From contig JACVTC010000024.1 of the NCBI GenBank assembly GCA_016946835.1, positions 140,001 through 204,000 on the forward strand: a stretch of 64,000 nucleotides of DNA, in the 5' to 3' direction. Below the pieces are notes generated by a model. That model was not told the DNA's origin. It searched no databases and saw only the letters and a program-made list of their open reading frames with translations. This DNA is from Neocallimastix lanati (nom. inval.) (lineage: Eukaryota > Neocallimastigomycota > Neocallimastigomycetes > Neocallimastigales > Neocallimastigaceae). The position numbers were made by a program, and so were the translations under genes. Below are positions 1 to 10,352 of this stretch, one piece after another. Every line of letters starts with the position of its first letter. Positions within the stretch are counted from its first letter, which is position 1.

Positions 1-396
1 TTTTTCAATTTTATATTTACATTTATTTATTACCTTGATGACAAGATAAAAATAAAATATAAATATAAAATTTATATATATATATATAAATATTATTTCC
101 TTTTTTTTTTTTCAAAGTTTATTCTTTCAATATTTCTTGTAAACTCTATAAAAAAAAATAAAAAAAAAAAGTTCACATGAAATATAATATAAATTTATTT
201 TGAATTAATTTTGAGGGAAAAAATAAAAAAAAATCCATTATTAAAAAAGGATTAGCCTTTAATTATTGTTTTTAATATGATATTGACCTTAAATTAAATA
301 ACAATAACTTTTAATTACTATTATTATTATTATTATATTAATGTATTATATATATATTTAAAAAAAAAAAAACATTTCTTTTTTTTTTTTTTAGGC
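1..396. other. AT-rich flank downstream of the xylulokinase gene
   Basis: Nearly pure A/T with homopolymer tracts and TA/ATT microsatellites; no coding signal seen. It would hold the 3' untranslated region of the minus-strand xylulokinase gene. No clear polyadenylation signal can be singled out because AATAAA-like strings occur throughout. Confidence 0.6.
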
Positions 397-1974
397 TTAA
401 ACATATAATGGAGAAAGAGTACCAACAACCTTACTGTATTCTTCATAGATCTTATCATAAACGGCTACATTTTCGGCAATTGGATCAGCATTCTTAGATT
501 CATCAATCTTAATGTGTTCAGCACAAATTTTAGCGATATCACTCTTGCCTTCTTGGCTCTTAAGACACCATAAAGCTTGAACAGCACCACCGAGAGCAGC
601 AGCTTCTTCTAAAAGTGGAACTCTAATTGGAAGGTTCATAATATCAGCAGCAATTTGTCTCCAAAGAGCAGATTTAGAACCACCACCAATTAAACGAATT
701 TCCTTTGGTTGGAAACCTAACTTACGGAAGGCATCTAAACCACCACGCATAGCAAAGACAGCAGATTCAAAACTAGCTCTGGCAATATTAGCATTATTGG
801 TGTTGGCAGAAGTAAGACCAGAAATACTGGCACGACCATTTGGTAAGTTTGGAGTTCTTTCACCATTAAAGAATGGAATAACAAGAACACCTTCACTACC
901 ACATGGAGCCTTAGCAGCTTCTTCATTAAGTTCCTTAATATCTAATTGGAAGAGATTACGAACAAATTCGGTAGCAACAGTACAGTTCATAGTACAAAGT
1001 AATGGAAGCCATCCACCAGTAGAGGAACAGAAACCACTTAAACCATTCTTTGGATCAGCAATTGGCTTGTCACTGTAACCATAGAGAGTACCGGAAGTAC
1101 CCATAGACATAGTAAGGAAACCATCTTCAACGGTACCAGTACCGACAGCACCCATCATGTTATCACCACCACCAGCGGAAACTGGAATACCTTCTGGAAT
1201 ACCATAAGCCTTAGCAGCTTCAGCACTAACCTTACCAGCTGGAGCACTTGGTTCAATTAATTCTGGAAGTAAACTTAAAAGCTTTGGATCAATAATATCA
1301 CAAATCTTTTTAGACCAACAACGGTTCTTAGAATCGAAAAGAGCGGTACCAGAGGCATCACCATATTCCATGACATAAGCACCAGTAAGCTTCCAGTTTA
1401 AGTAATCATGTGGAAGCATAATGTACTTTAAGGCTTCGAAAGCTTCTGGCTTATTACGCTTGAGCCAAAGAATCTTTGGAGCAGTGAAACCAGTAAGAAC
1501 AAGGTTTCCAAGTTCACTAATGACAGCTTCTTCACCTCCAGCAGCATCAGTAATAATTTTACATTCTTCAACTGTTGAAGTATCACACCAAAGTTTAATA
1601 TTATATAATGCCTTACCGTCAGCACCAAGTGGAACAAAACCGTGTTGTTGACCAGAAACACCAATAGCTTCAATAGTCTTTTTGTTTTCAGCACTGAGCT
1701 TACCGAAACAAACTTCTAATCCCTTGTCAAACCATTCAGTAGTTTGTTCACGGGTACCATCACTTTCGGAAATTAATTCCATTGGACAGCTAGCTGTTTC
1801 AATAATTTCCTTCTTTTGATAATCATAGATAACGACCTTCATACTTTGAGTACCAAGATCAATACCAGCAACAGTTCTTAATTTATTTTCATCTTGTTTA
1901 ACTGTATTTGCTTTTTGAACAGTGTTTTTCTTTTGACTCTTAAATAAACGCTTTATTCTTTCTCTGAAACCCAT
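397..1974 (-). CDS. D-xylulokinase (FGGY family carbohydrate kinase)
   Basis: Single-exon gene for 525 residues. It phosphorylates D-xylulose with ATP to xylulose-5-phosphate, the step after xylose isomerase that feeds the pentose phosphate pathway in the cytosol. The FGGY ATP-binding start GIDLGTQSMK lies at about residues 37-46, the sugar-site motif SGQQHG at 107-112, the catalytic-base region GGGDNMMGAVG with Asp at about 271, and the C-terminal domain contains a LIGGGSKSALWRQ-type segment. From memory the sequence is very close to the Piromyces enzyme, which is thought to be of bacterial origin. Odd: about 34 basic residues (start MGFRERIKRLFKSQKK) precede the kinase fold, and no internal Met sits at the usual start, so translation must begin here. 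Codons are richer in C and G than in neighbouring orphan genes, suggesting high expression. Confidence 0.95.
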   Translation of the reverse strand: MGFRERIKRLFKSQKKNTVQKANTVKQDENKLRTVAGIDLGTQSMKVVIYDYQKKEIIETASCPMELISESDGTREQTTEWFDKGLEVCFGKLSAENKKTIEAIGVSGQQHGFVPLGADGKALYNIKLWCDTSTVEECKIITDAAGGEEAVISELGNLVLTGFTAPKILWLKRNKPEAFEALKYIMLPHDYLNWKLTGAYVMEYGDASGTALFDSKNRCWSKKICDIIDPKLLSLLPELIEPSAPAGKVSAEAAKAYGIPEGIPVSAGGGDNMMGAVGTGTVEDGFLTMSMGTSGTLYGYSDKPIADPKNGLSGFCSSTGGWLPLLCTMNCTVATEFVRNLFQLDIKELNEEAAKAPCGSEGVLVIPFFNGERTPNLPNGRASISGLTSANTNNANIARASFESAVFAMRGGLDAFRKLGFQPKEIRLIGGGSKSALWRQIAADIMNLPIRVPLLEEAAALGGAVQALWCLKSQEGKSDIAKICAEHIKIDESKNADPIAENVAVYDKIYEEYSKVVGTLSPLYV

Positions 1975-2340
1975 GTTGAATTTTTTTATTTATATATATA
2001 TATATACAATTAAACTTTTATTTTATTTATTTTTTTTAATTTAATTTAATTTATTTATTTTTTTATTTCTATTTTTTTTTTTTTTTTTTTTTATATTATT
2101 ATTATCTTTCCTAAAAGAAAAAAAAATAATAAAAGTAAAATCAATATTTAGTTATAAAAAAAAAAATAAAATTTTGTTAAATTTTGTTAAAAAAAGAAAA
2201 TAAATAGAGTTGAAAGGAAAAAGGCTTTTTTATATTCTTAAAATAATAAACTATTAAAAAAATTATTTGGAATAAAATAAATAAATAAAAAAATTGTCAA
2301 ATTAAAAAAAAAAAAAAAATTAATTTAACTAATTTTATTT
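1975..2340. other. Upstream region of the xylulokinase gene
   Basis: AT-rich with poly-T and poly-A blocks and a short TA repeat close to the start codon. It presumably contains the promoter and 5' leader of the minus-strand gene. I see no recognisable regulatory motif. Confidence 0.4.
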
Positions 2341-2394
2341 ATTAATTAAATGTATTTAGTTATTATTATTTATTATTATTATTTATTATTATTA

Positions 2395-2433
<39 letters not shown>

Positions 2434-2576
2434 TATTATTATTATTATTTATTATTATTATTATTTATTATTATTATTATTATTTATTATTATTTATTAT
2501 TATTTATTATTATTTATTATTATTATTATTATTTATTATTTATTATTTATTATTTATTATTTATTTAGTTATTTAG

Positions 2577-2607
<31 letters not shown>

Positions 2608-2660
2608 GTTATTTATTTATTTATTTATTTTATTTTTTTAATTTATTTTATTTTATTTAA
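2341..2660. repeat. ATT/ATTT low-complexity array
   Basis: Uninterrupted run of ATT and ATTT units mixed with short ATTTAGTT variants. It is open in one forward frame only because the repeat contains no stop in that phase, giving an Ile/Tyr/Leu homopolymer that is not a protein. Simple-sequence expansion. Confidence 0.9.
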
Positions 2661-3737
2661 TTTATTTCATTCCTTAGCTTTGTTATCATTTAAGATTTTC
2701 TTTTTGATTTTATTTTTTTTTTTATCATATTAAAATGGATTGAATTCAAATTTGTAGACCAGCATTGAGGTGATGTTTTGTCTACATTTAATATAATGAT
2801 AACTAATGTAATGTGGCTTTAGACACTACATATTGCTGTACTCTATTTAATATTATGTTTCATTTCATTTATTTTAAATTAATTTATATATTTATTTATT
2901 CATCTTTAATCTATATTTGTTGACCACAATAATACAGTTTGTCAATATTTAATATTTCAATATAATATGGCTTATAGATTAAAAATGATACATTATCTAT
3001 TAACCAGTTGATTTCATACTAATTTTTTCTATTTTTTGTTTCTATTAAAAATTTATCTCAAATAGAACAATTTAAAATAAAAAAAAAAAAAAAAAAAAAT
3101 TTGATTATTATTATTATTATTTCATTATTAATATTTACTTTTTTTTTTTATTTTTTTTATATATTTAATAATGACTGATTCTATCTCCATAGACAGCTTA
3201 AATATTAGATTTTATCAACATTATATTTACTAATTCATGGATGGATTAGAAAGAAAGAAAAAAGAAATGAAAAGAAATTAATATTAATGAATATAATATA
3301 AATAATAAATGAATAAATAATAAATGAATAATAAATGAATAAATAATAAATGAATAAATAATAAATGAATAAATAATAAATAATAAATAAAAAAAATATA
3401 TAAATATATAAATATATATATATATAAATAATAAATTACTTTTTTTATTTTAAATATATTCATATGTATAGATATATATGTGTATAATATATATTAGAAT
3501 TTAAAAAAAAATTGTTATCCATTATGTATTCATTGAATTAATCAGAATAGATACTTCATTAATTATTTCTACTATCCTTATAATAATTATATATATTCAT
3601 TTTATTTTATTTTATTTTAAAACTATTTAATACTATTTAATACTATTTAATATCATTAGTATTCATCTTTTTTTTTTTTTTTTTTTTTTTAATATAGAAA
3701 GTCCTCCTTTTCTCATAAATAATTTATTACATAGAAT
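2661..3737. other. Intergenic DNA with a few GC-containing islands
   Basis: Mostly AT-rich. Non-simple stretches at about 2750-2850 and 2920-3010 contain words such as ATGTGGCTTTAGA and ATATGGCTTATAG, resembling the GTGGCTTA words around 45.5-46.0 kb and possibly degraded copies of the same small element. A TAAATGAATAAA-type repeat lies at about 3295-3390. No gene seen. Confidence 0.5.
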
Positions 3738-4442
3738 ATTATGTATGAATATCATCTATACAATATTACATAATAATATATTCAATGTATTATGTATGAA
3801 TATCATCTATACAATATTACATTCATATTATATTCTATGTATTATGTATGAATATCATCTATACAATATTACATTCATATTATATTCAATGTATTATGTA
3901 TGAATGTCATCTATACAATATTACATAATAATATATTCAATGTATTATGTATGAATATCATCTATACAATATTACATTCATATTATATTCTATGTATTAT
4001 GTATGAATATCATCTATACAATATTACATTCATATTATATTCTATGTATTATGTATGAATATCATCTATACAATATTACATTCATATTATATTCAATGTA
4101 TTATGTATGAATGTCATCTATACAATATTACATTCATATTATATTCTATGTATTATGTATGAATATCATCTATACAATATTACATTCATATTATATTCAA
4201 TGTATTATGTATGAATGTCATCTATACAATATTACATTCATATTATATTCAATGTATTATGTATGAATGTCATCTATACAATATTACATTCATATTATAT
4301 TCAATGTATTATGTATGAATGTCATCTATACAATATTACATTCATATTATATTCTATGTATTATGTATGAATATCATCTATACAATATTACATTCATATT
4401 ATATTCAATGTATTATGTATGAATGTCATCTATACAATATTA
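3738..4442. repeat. 52-bp minisatellite, about 14 copies
   Basis: Copies begin at 3738, 3789, 3841, 3893, 3944, 3996, 4048, 4100, 4152, 4204, 4256, 4308, 4360 and 4412, so the period is 51-52 bp; the last copy is partial. Each unit starts ATTATGTATGAAT and carries the inverted words TATGAAT and ATTCATA (in most copies). Variants differ at AATATCATC versus AATGTCATC, at TTCTATGT versus TTCAATGT, and in two copies by ATAATATA in place of ATTCATATTATA. Copies are otherwise nearly identical, pointing to recent tandem expansion. Not CRISPR: there are no unique spacers. Confidence 0.95.
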
Positions 4443-4796
4443 TATTTAATGCCATAAATTATTAATACCATTTCTATCCAAATAAATAATTAATAAATAA
4501 TGAACGTCAAAAGCTTTAATATACAAAAAAATGAATTAATTTAATAGGAAAAGAATAAGAAAATCATATTTACTATTGGTAATCCATAAATAAATAAATA
4601 AATAATAATAATAATATTAATAAATAAATAAATAAATAATAATGTATCATGATAATACTCAACTTTTTTTAGTATTATTTTAATGTTATTTTTTTTTAAT
4701 TTATTATTCAATGATTTAATTATTTATTATCTTTTTATATTTTATTCTATTCAATTATGTAATTATATATTATTATTTTTTATTATTTATTATAAT

Positions 4797-4975
4797 TTAT
4801 TATTTACTATATACTATATACTATATACTATATATTATATACTATTTATTATTTATTATATATTATATACTATATACTATTTATTATTTATTATATACTA
4901 TATACTATTTATTATTTATTATATATTATATACTATATACTATTTATTATTTATTATTTTATTATTTATAATTTA
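4797..4975. repeat. TATACTAT/TTATTATT tandem repeat
   Basis: Alternating ATACTATATACTATTTATTATTT units, each roughly 30-40 bp, in an AT-only tract. The forward frame is open but encodes only a Tyr/Ile/Leu homopolymer-like string, so it is not a gene. Confidence 0.85.
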
Positions 4976-5551
4976 TTTAATATTAATTAATAAAATAATA
5001 TATGCTAGTTATTTTTATTATGACTAAAAATAATGGTCTAAAAATTAATGACATTTTTGATAGCAATAGATTAAAATAACTTTTTAATTATTAGTCATAA
5101 TATATAAATCATTTTACTTAATTTATTAATCTTTATGTGGTACCCAAATTCAGCCATTTAAACTATGGGTATTATCTATATATGGGAATTTAATTTAATT
5201 GTTATTAACTTTATTTAATAATATTTTATGTGATTAAAAAATGTAATAATTAATTTATAATATTATTTAATAGATAAAGTATTTTAAATGTATCAATAAA
5301 ATATTAAAAATATTATTTAATAATCAAATAATAAAAAATACTAAAATTAAAGTTTTGTGATACGTCAATCACTTTTAAACAAAAAGTTTTAATATAATTT
5401 ATATTAAAAATAAAAAAAAGCGGGGAAAATGAATAAATGAATCCCATTAAAAATAAATAAATAAATAATATAAATAAATAAATAATATAAATAAATAATA
5501 TAAATAAATAAATAAATAAAAATAAAAGAATTTGTTAAGAGTTATGAATTT
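4976..5551. other. Intergenic AT-rich DNA
   Basis: AT-rich, with one more complex island at about 5130-5190 and a TAAATAAATA repeat at about 5450-5520. Nothing coding recognised. Confidence 0.5.
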
Positions 5552-5770
5552 ATGGTTAATAATTATGTCAATTTTATTAATATATTTTATGATAAAGAGT
5601 TACTAGCACTTAATTATTCTAAATTAAATGCTTTTATATTAATACATTGTGGCTTATACATTATTTATATTACAATATGTTTCAATACATTTGAAGCTTA
5701 TTTTTCATACATTTCACATATTCTAACAGAATTTATTGAACAAAAGTCAAGATTAAAGAGCAATAAATAA
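5552..5770 (+). CDS. Small orphan protein, possible gene remnant
   Basis: 72 codons from the first Met; the frame is open about eight codons further upstream (ending KSYEF before this Met). Composition is mixed (Cys, Glu, Ser, Lys present) rather than homopolymeric, with a hydrophobic middle around residues 29-45 (LIHCGLYIIYITICF) that could be a membrane segment or a buried helix. No family recognised. Its base composition looks like the decayed reading frames between 7.7 and 18.3 kb, so it may be the surviving tail of a longer gene rather than a working small gene. Confidence 0.35.
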   Translation: MVNNYVNFINIFYDKELLALNYSKLNAFILIHCGLYIIYITICFNTFEAYFSYISHILTEFIEQKSRLKSNK

Positions 5771-6018
5771 TCCTAATATTTAATATTTAATTATGCAATA
5801 AAAAGTAAAAAGTTAAGAATGTTTATTAAAATATTAAAATATATGTAATTAATTATTTTAAATAATGTTTTACATAAATGCATTTTTATAATATTATGCA
5901 TTAAGTTAATCTGTATGAATTATGGATACCAAATGATAGGCCCGATTAGTAAGAATGAGGTTTTGAAGATTCGTAATAATTATTATCTTAGATTTTTTTT
6001 TGTAAAAACGACATTTGT

Positions 6019-6555
6019 ATGCAATACAAATCAGGTCAAAAATGCATTAAAATTCCAGATGTAAATGGAAATGAGATTGAATATATTATAGATATGTGTT
6101 CTAGATCTGATATAGAACGTGGTAAATGTATAGGTGTACGTTATTGTAATAAAGATTCAGAGTGTTTATACAATGAATGTGTTATCAGACCTAATTTATC
6201 CGAACAATACGGACGTCCAACAGGATTTTGTACATTTACTAATAATACGGAAATAAGTAATTGCGATGTTATTTATAGCCCTACAAGATGGTTTAAGAGT
6301 TATAGTGGATATATGTATTGTGGTAAAGGCTTCGAAATTTCTTACGAGACAAATTTAGAATGTTCATCTCAATCGTGTAGTAATGGTAAATGTTCATGGC
6401 AATATGACAATGGTCCTCGAGAAGGTGAAGGATTGACATATGGTGTAGTTTATCTTGGTATTATTGTTATTATTGGTATTATAATAAGTTGTATATGTTG
6501 TTGTTGCATAGCATTTAAAAATCGTAAAAGAAACAAAATGCTGTATTTAGAATAG
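6019..6555 (+). CDS. Cys-rich single-pass membrane protein of unknown function
   Basis: 178 residues. The first about 135 are Cys-rich with patterns such as YCNKDSEC, GFC and SCSNGKC, as in secreted disulfide-stabilised fungal ectodomains. A strong transmembrane helix follows at about 143-166, ending in a SCICCCCIAF cluster (possible palmitoylation), then a short basic tail (KNRKRNK). This is a type I membrane layout, but no signal peptide precedes the first Met. The frame is open only about nine codons upstream (back to 5992, preceded by a TAG that could also be read as a splice acceptor), so a signal-peptide exon may lie upstream or have been lost. Cys-rich ectodomains of this style are common lineage-specific families in gut fungi; function unknown. 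Confidence 0.6.
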   Translation: MQYKSGQKCIKIPDVNGNEIEYIIDMCSRSDIERGKCIGVRYCNKDSECLYNECVIRPNLSEQYGRPTGFCTFTNNTEISNCDVIYSPTRWFKSYSGYMYCGKGFEISYETNLECSSQSCSNGKCSWQYDNGPREGEGLTYGVVYLGIIVIIGIIISCICCCCIAFKNRKRNKMLYLE

Positions 6556-6904
6556 AAATAATGTAGGACCTTAAATAACAAATATAAAAAATATAAAATA
6601 TAATATTATATCTAAAGTTAAAAGTAGTAAATCCTAACTACAATTTAATTCTTCAAATCCAGGATTGTATTCTAACTTTAAGTGTTATATTTTAAACTTT
6701 TTAATAAATCAATATTAACCGTATGTTTAATAATATATTAAATAATGTAACATACATAATATTTTAAATTTTAAAATAACTATTTTTTTTAAAACTTTGT
6801 TTACACTTATAATATATAAATTTTATAAATTTAAAAATTACTTTGGTGCTTGAGTTTTTGTAATTCAATTCATTTCTCCTAATAAAAAAGAAAACTATTA
6901 TTAT
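6556..6904. other. Intergenic AT-rich DNA
   Basis: No gene recognised; AT-rich with moderate complexity. Contains the 3' region of the Cys-rich membrane protein gene and the 5' region of the next small gene. Confidence 0.45.
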
Positions 6905-7213
6905 ATGGCTACTCATTACGTAGAAGTAAATAAATATATTGACGGACTTAAATCGATTTATTATGCAAAAATCTTGTTTAAACCTATTTCATCAATTAAA
7001 AATCAACCAATATATGATAAGATAAAATTATTTCTGGCTGAGTATGGTATATCTTACAATATTAATGATATTAATAAACGTAATAGTGATGTTAGTGAAA
7101 ACAGTCCTGTAGTAATGTATAATAAAATAAATAATATTATTGATTCTCATTTTAACACTATGTATTTTTATTATGATGCTTATATTCAAAACAACATAGA
7201 TAAAACTAATTAA
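6905..7213 (+). CDS. Orphan 102-residue protein
   Basis: Begins MATHYVEVNKYID and ends in a hydrophilic tail (NIDKTN). Amino acid composition is balanced and not explained by simple sequence, with some third-position C/G, so real coding is plausible. No signal peptide, transmembrane helix or known motif seen. It could be a small intact gene or the end of a decayed larger one. No family recognised. Confidence 0.4.
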   Translation: MATHYVEVNKYIDGLKSIYYAKILFKPISSIKNQPIYDKIKLFLAEYGISYNINDINKRNSDVSENSPVVMYNKINNIIDSHFNTMYFYYDAYIQNNIDKTN

Positions 7214-7694
7214 AATGTTTAATTGATATTTAAAAATAGTAAATTCTAATAAAAACTTATATGATAATAGCTTAATTGTATTAATATTTATTTTAAAAAT
7301 GGTTTTAAATAATAAATTTTTTTAAAATTAAAAAATTGTTACATATATTTCATAATATTATATATATTAACTAAAAAATAATATTCAAATTACCAAAAAA
7401 AATGCTTTTCTTGAAAACTAAAAAATAAATAAACTAAATAATTATTAGAAAAAGATAACCAAAATATTTATTATTAATTATTAAAATATTTTAAGATTCC
7501 TAGTATATTATTATTTTTAAAAGTTTAGTCATAAAAATAAAATATATAAATATATTAATTTTTTAATTTTTTTTTTTTTTTATTAATATAATTCATTAAA
7601 AAGATTTTAGAAACTTTTTAAAAAAAAATCTAATTTATTATTAATTATTATAAATTTTATAATTTTTAATCTATATAAAATAATATAATTTATT
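7214..7694. other. Intergenic AT-rich DNA
   Basis: Low-complexity AT DNA with poly-T/poly-A runs; nothing recognised. Confidence 0.5.
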
Positions 7695-8526
7695 TTAAGT
7701 CATTTTTGTTTTAGCTTTGGCAAAAGCATATTCAAGAAAATCTTCATTAATACCTAAATTATTAGTAGTAAATGGATAGAAGTAAATATCATAATTTGCG
7801 TAGTCATGAACTACCTCATTTTCATCAACTATTAAACTTCCATACTTTTAACTAATTCACGTTGTAAGTAACCTGTTGATGATGTATTAAGAGATGTCGA
7901 AATAATACCAACTCTACCAAATTTAGAATGTATAAATAATTCTTTTGCTGAAAGACCTTCGTAATATGAGTTTTTGATGAAATAACTTGGTAAAATAGCT
8001 TGAATTCCAACCGACATTAATATTTGCACAATATTATCCTTATTACCTTTGGATCCACTTTCCACTATATTCGTTAAATTATTGTTGAATGTACTTGTGA
8101 GTTTTTCCAAAACATAATGAATACTTAACGAGTTTTTTCTCAATATAGGATTGATTCGGCATTTCACCTCGATTAATAATAAATGAATCGATATGGTATA
8201 AAGGTGGTGAATCTATATTATCGGTAGAAAGTGATTTGAGTATTGAAGTGGTTGATTCTCTCAATTCATTAGAGGGAATACAATCTGCAATAGAAATTGT
8301 GATTTACATGAAACAAATTATATTCATGAACCATTCGTTGAACATCCCACATAAATTTCAAATAATTTGTGATAGCGTTAAGTAGTACAGTTTGATTACT
8401 ACCATGGATTACCCCAACAAGAATATCTTTGGTGACAAGCACTTTATTTTCATACGACAGATTTAAAGTTCGTGGTAAAAAGTGAAGCCGAGATAAATGA
8501 GCATAAGGAATGTCAGACGTATTCAT
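7695..8526 (-). pseudogene. Decayed RNA polymerase largest-subunit-like gene (RPB1/beta-prime family)
   Basis: Three or more overlapping reading frames, joined by frameshifts, reproduce in order the central part of the largest subunit of multisubunit RNA polymerase. At 8269-8526 is the segment with VLVTKDILVGVIHGSNQ. At about 8079-8300 is a frame containing DCIPSNELREST (the family's 'GFS-GI-D' region). At 7832-8167 the frame holds SGSKGNKDNIVQI (family SKG...NI.Q) and NSYYEGLSAKELF, then the bridge-helix segment FGRVG...STGYLQRELVKSM (family GREG...TGY.QR.L.K). A further shift near 7845 gives about 48 more codons to a stop at 7695. The catalytic NADFDGD-type loop and both ends are absent. 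Divergence from the cellular consensus (GRVG instead of GREG) suggests a paralogue or a viral-type polymerase, not a host housekeeping copy. Non-functional as it stands. Confidence 0.75.
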
Positions 8527-8636
8527 TACTGATTTATAATACTTTGAAAAGTGGATCCATTTCTTTTTTGAAACTATTTTAAAAAATATTATTATGTTTA
8601 ATTTGGACCAATAATGTTTTTTTTTTTATTGATTCT

Positions 8637-8645
8637 GTGTGTGTG

Positions 8646-8661
<16 letters not shown>
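8637..8661. repeat. GT dinucleotide microsatellite
   Basis: About a dozen TG units followed directly by a poly-T tract. It stands out because the window's other microsatellites are almost all A/T only. Confidence 0.9.
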
Positions 8662-8676
<15 letters not shown>

Positions 8677-8719
8677 TTTTTTGATAAAAAAAAATATTCA
8701 TGTAATTAATAAATAAATA

Positions 8720-8864
8720 AATAAAGTTTAAAGTTCTCTACAATTACACTTGTAAAAAACTCAGGAAAAAAAAAAAAATCTTTTCTTTATTGATTTGATG
8801 ATCTCCCTCAGGGACGTTTCATATTCTATGGAGTTCACTTGAGGAAAGACCACATCTTAATTCT

Positions 8865-8901
<37 letters not shown>

Positions 8902-9255
8902 CTGATGTGTATCGCTTCTTAATTTCAGTTCCACCCCCCCCCCTCTCTCTCCTCCTCAGGAGTAGTGAGACTATTGAGGTAGGTTACAACCTCCTTCCCT
9001 TTTTTTATATAAAAGTAGAATTGTCCCCCTACTGGACAACCTTTTAACTGACTGTTTCAACATTAACGCTCTGACATGCATAGTATTACTGAGAATGAGA
9101 ATTTTATTAGTATTACTTCTCACCGATTTTTAATTCCAGTGGTACCGAGGGTAATGATTAAAAAAAAAAAAAAAAAAGCATTGTACAATGAATTATTTTT
9201 TTTTTTTTTTTTTTTGGTATAATTGCTTATTGCAATAGGTTTGTACTTGACTATT
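8720..9255. other. GC-richer block of unknown nature with small hairpins
   Basis: Clearly more complex and GC-containing than its surroundings, interrupted by poly-A/poly-T. Contains a C9 run followed by CTCTCTCTCC (about 8933-8951), the hairpin TTGTCC-CCCTACT-GGACAA (about 9022-9040), the palindrome CATTGTACAATG (about 9180-9191), ATTGC-TTATT-GCAAT (about 9221-9235) and GAGGT...ACCTC. I found no convincing open frame or tRNA fold. It could be a degraded transposable element, a structured RNA or an untranslated region; identity unresolved. Confidence 0.4.
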
Positions 9256-9285
9256 ATTTATCAAAGATTATTAATTAATTTTAAA

Positions 9286-9316
<31 letters not shown>

Positions 9317-9370
9317 TTAGAGGTAATATCATTTTTCTTCGGTGGATCTTTATCTTTATTCATATTTTTT

Positions 9371-9409
<39 letters not shown>

Positions 9410-9670
9410 GATGATTATGATAATTATGGTACTTTTTTTTTTTAAAAAAAAATTGTTAATATACTTTTGATATAGAATATTTTTAACACTTTTTTTTTTT
9501 TTTATTATATAAAATAACTTAATCATATAATTATTGAGGAAGAAATGAAAATATTAAATAAAAATGAATTTCTTCATCAATAAAAAACTTATAATATAAG
9601 TTAAAACTCAATTTTATAAAAAAAAAAAAAAAAAATTTTTTTTTTTATTATAATTAAAACGATTCAGTAA

Positions 9671-9710
<40 letters not shown>

Positions 9711-9743
9711 CATTAAATTGTTGTAAATCCAAGTGAAATAAAT

Positions 9744-9790
<47 letters not shown>

Positions 9791-10304
9791 TTGAAAGAAA
9801 AAGCCATATAGTAGAATTTATTTTTATTTTTATTTTTATTTTTATTTTTATTTTTATTTTTTTTTTTTTTGTTTCTATTTTACTTCATTTACTATTTTTT
9901 TTTTTTATTATTTTTATATTTATTAATAAAGCTTAATTTTTTTATTTTAAAATGTCGACTAATACCTATAGAGATCTGTGACATTTTTTTTTCGGGTCCT
10001 TGACCATGAAAAAAAAAAAAAAAAGGTAGACTCTAGGAATTTTTTAAGTAATAAAATATTAAATTGTTAATGAAATTATTTATGAGAATTATTAATAAAA
10101 AAAAAAAACCCTCACTATATTAATATAGAAAACTACTTCATCCAAAGAGTTAAATATAATAAATTATTCGGATTATTTGAAGGTTACTTATATGATTAAA
10201 AAAATTCTTATCTGTTATAAAGAAATAAATTGAAAGATTACTTTTAGGAATCACAGATTTTAACAGTACAAATTATAATAGAGACAGGTATTATTCCGAA
10301 CCCA
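9256..10304. other. Low-complexity intergenic DNA
   Basis: Long poly-T runs (one over 40 bases at about 9676-9710), a TA repeat (about 9748-9785) and TTTTTA repeats (about 9820-9860). Short complex islands at about 9950-10040 and 10120-10300 hold no recognised gene. Confidence 0.5.
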
Positions 10305-10318
10305 CTATATTCCTATCA

Positions 10319-10352
<34 letters not shown>

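Noticed and set aside
797-1651. Forward and shifted frames inside the xylulokinase gene
   Set aside because: Shadows of the minus-strand kinase, which has full motif support.
2350-2568. 72-codon open frame in the ATT array
   Set aside because: Encodes only Ile/Tyr/Leu from simple repeats.
3738-4442. Regular 52-bp repeats that might suggest a CRISPR array
   Set aside because: Units are contiguous with no unique spacers, and the genome is eukaryotic; this is a minisatellite.
4683-5027. 114-codon forward frame
   Set aside because: Composed of TATACTAT/TTATTATT repeats; no protein-like composition.
8930-9050. Possible tRNA or tRNA-derived SINE (GGTTACAACCTCC resembles a T-arm)
   Set aside because: No consistent A-box, anticodon arm or acceptor stem could be built around it.
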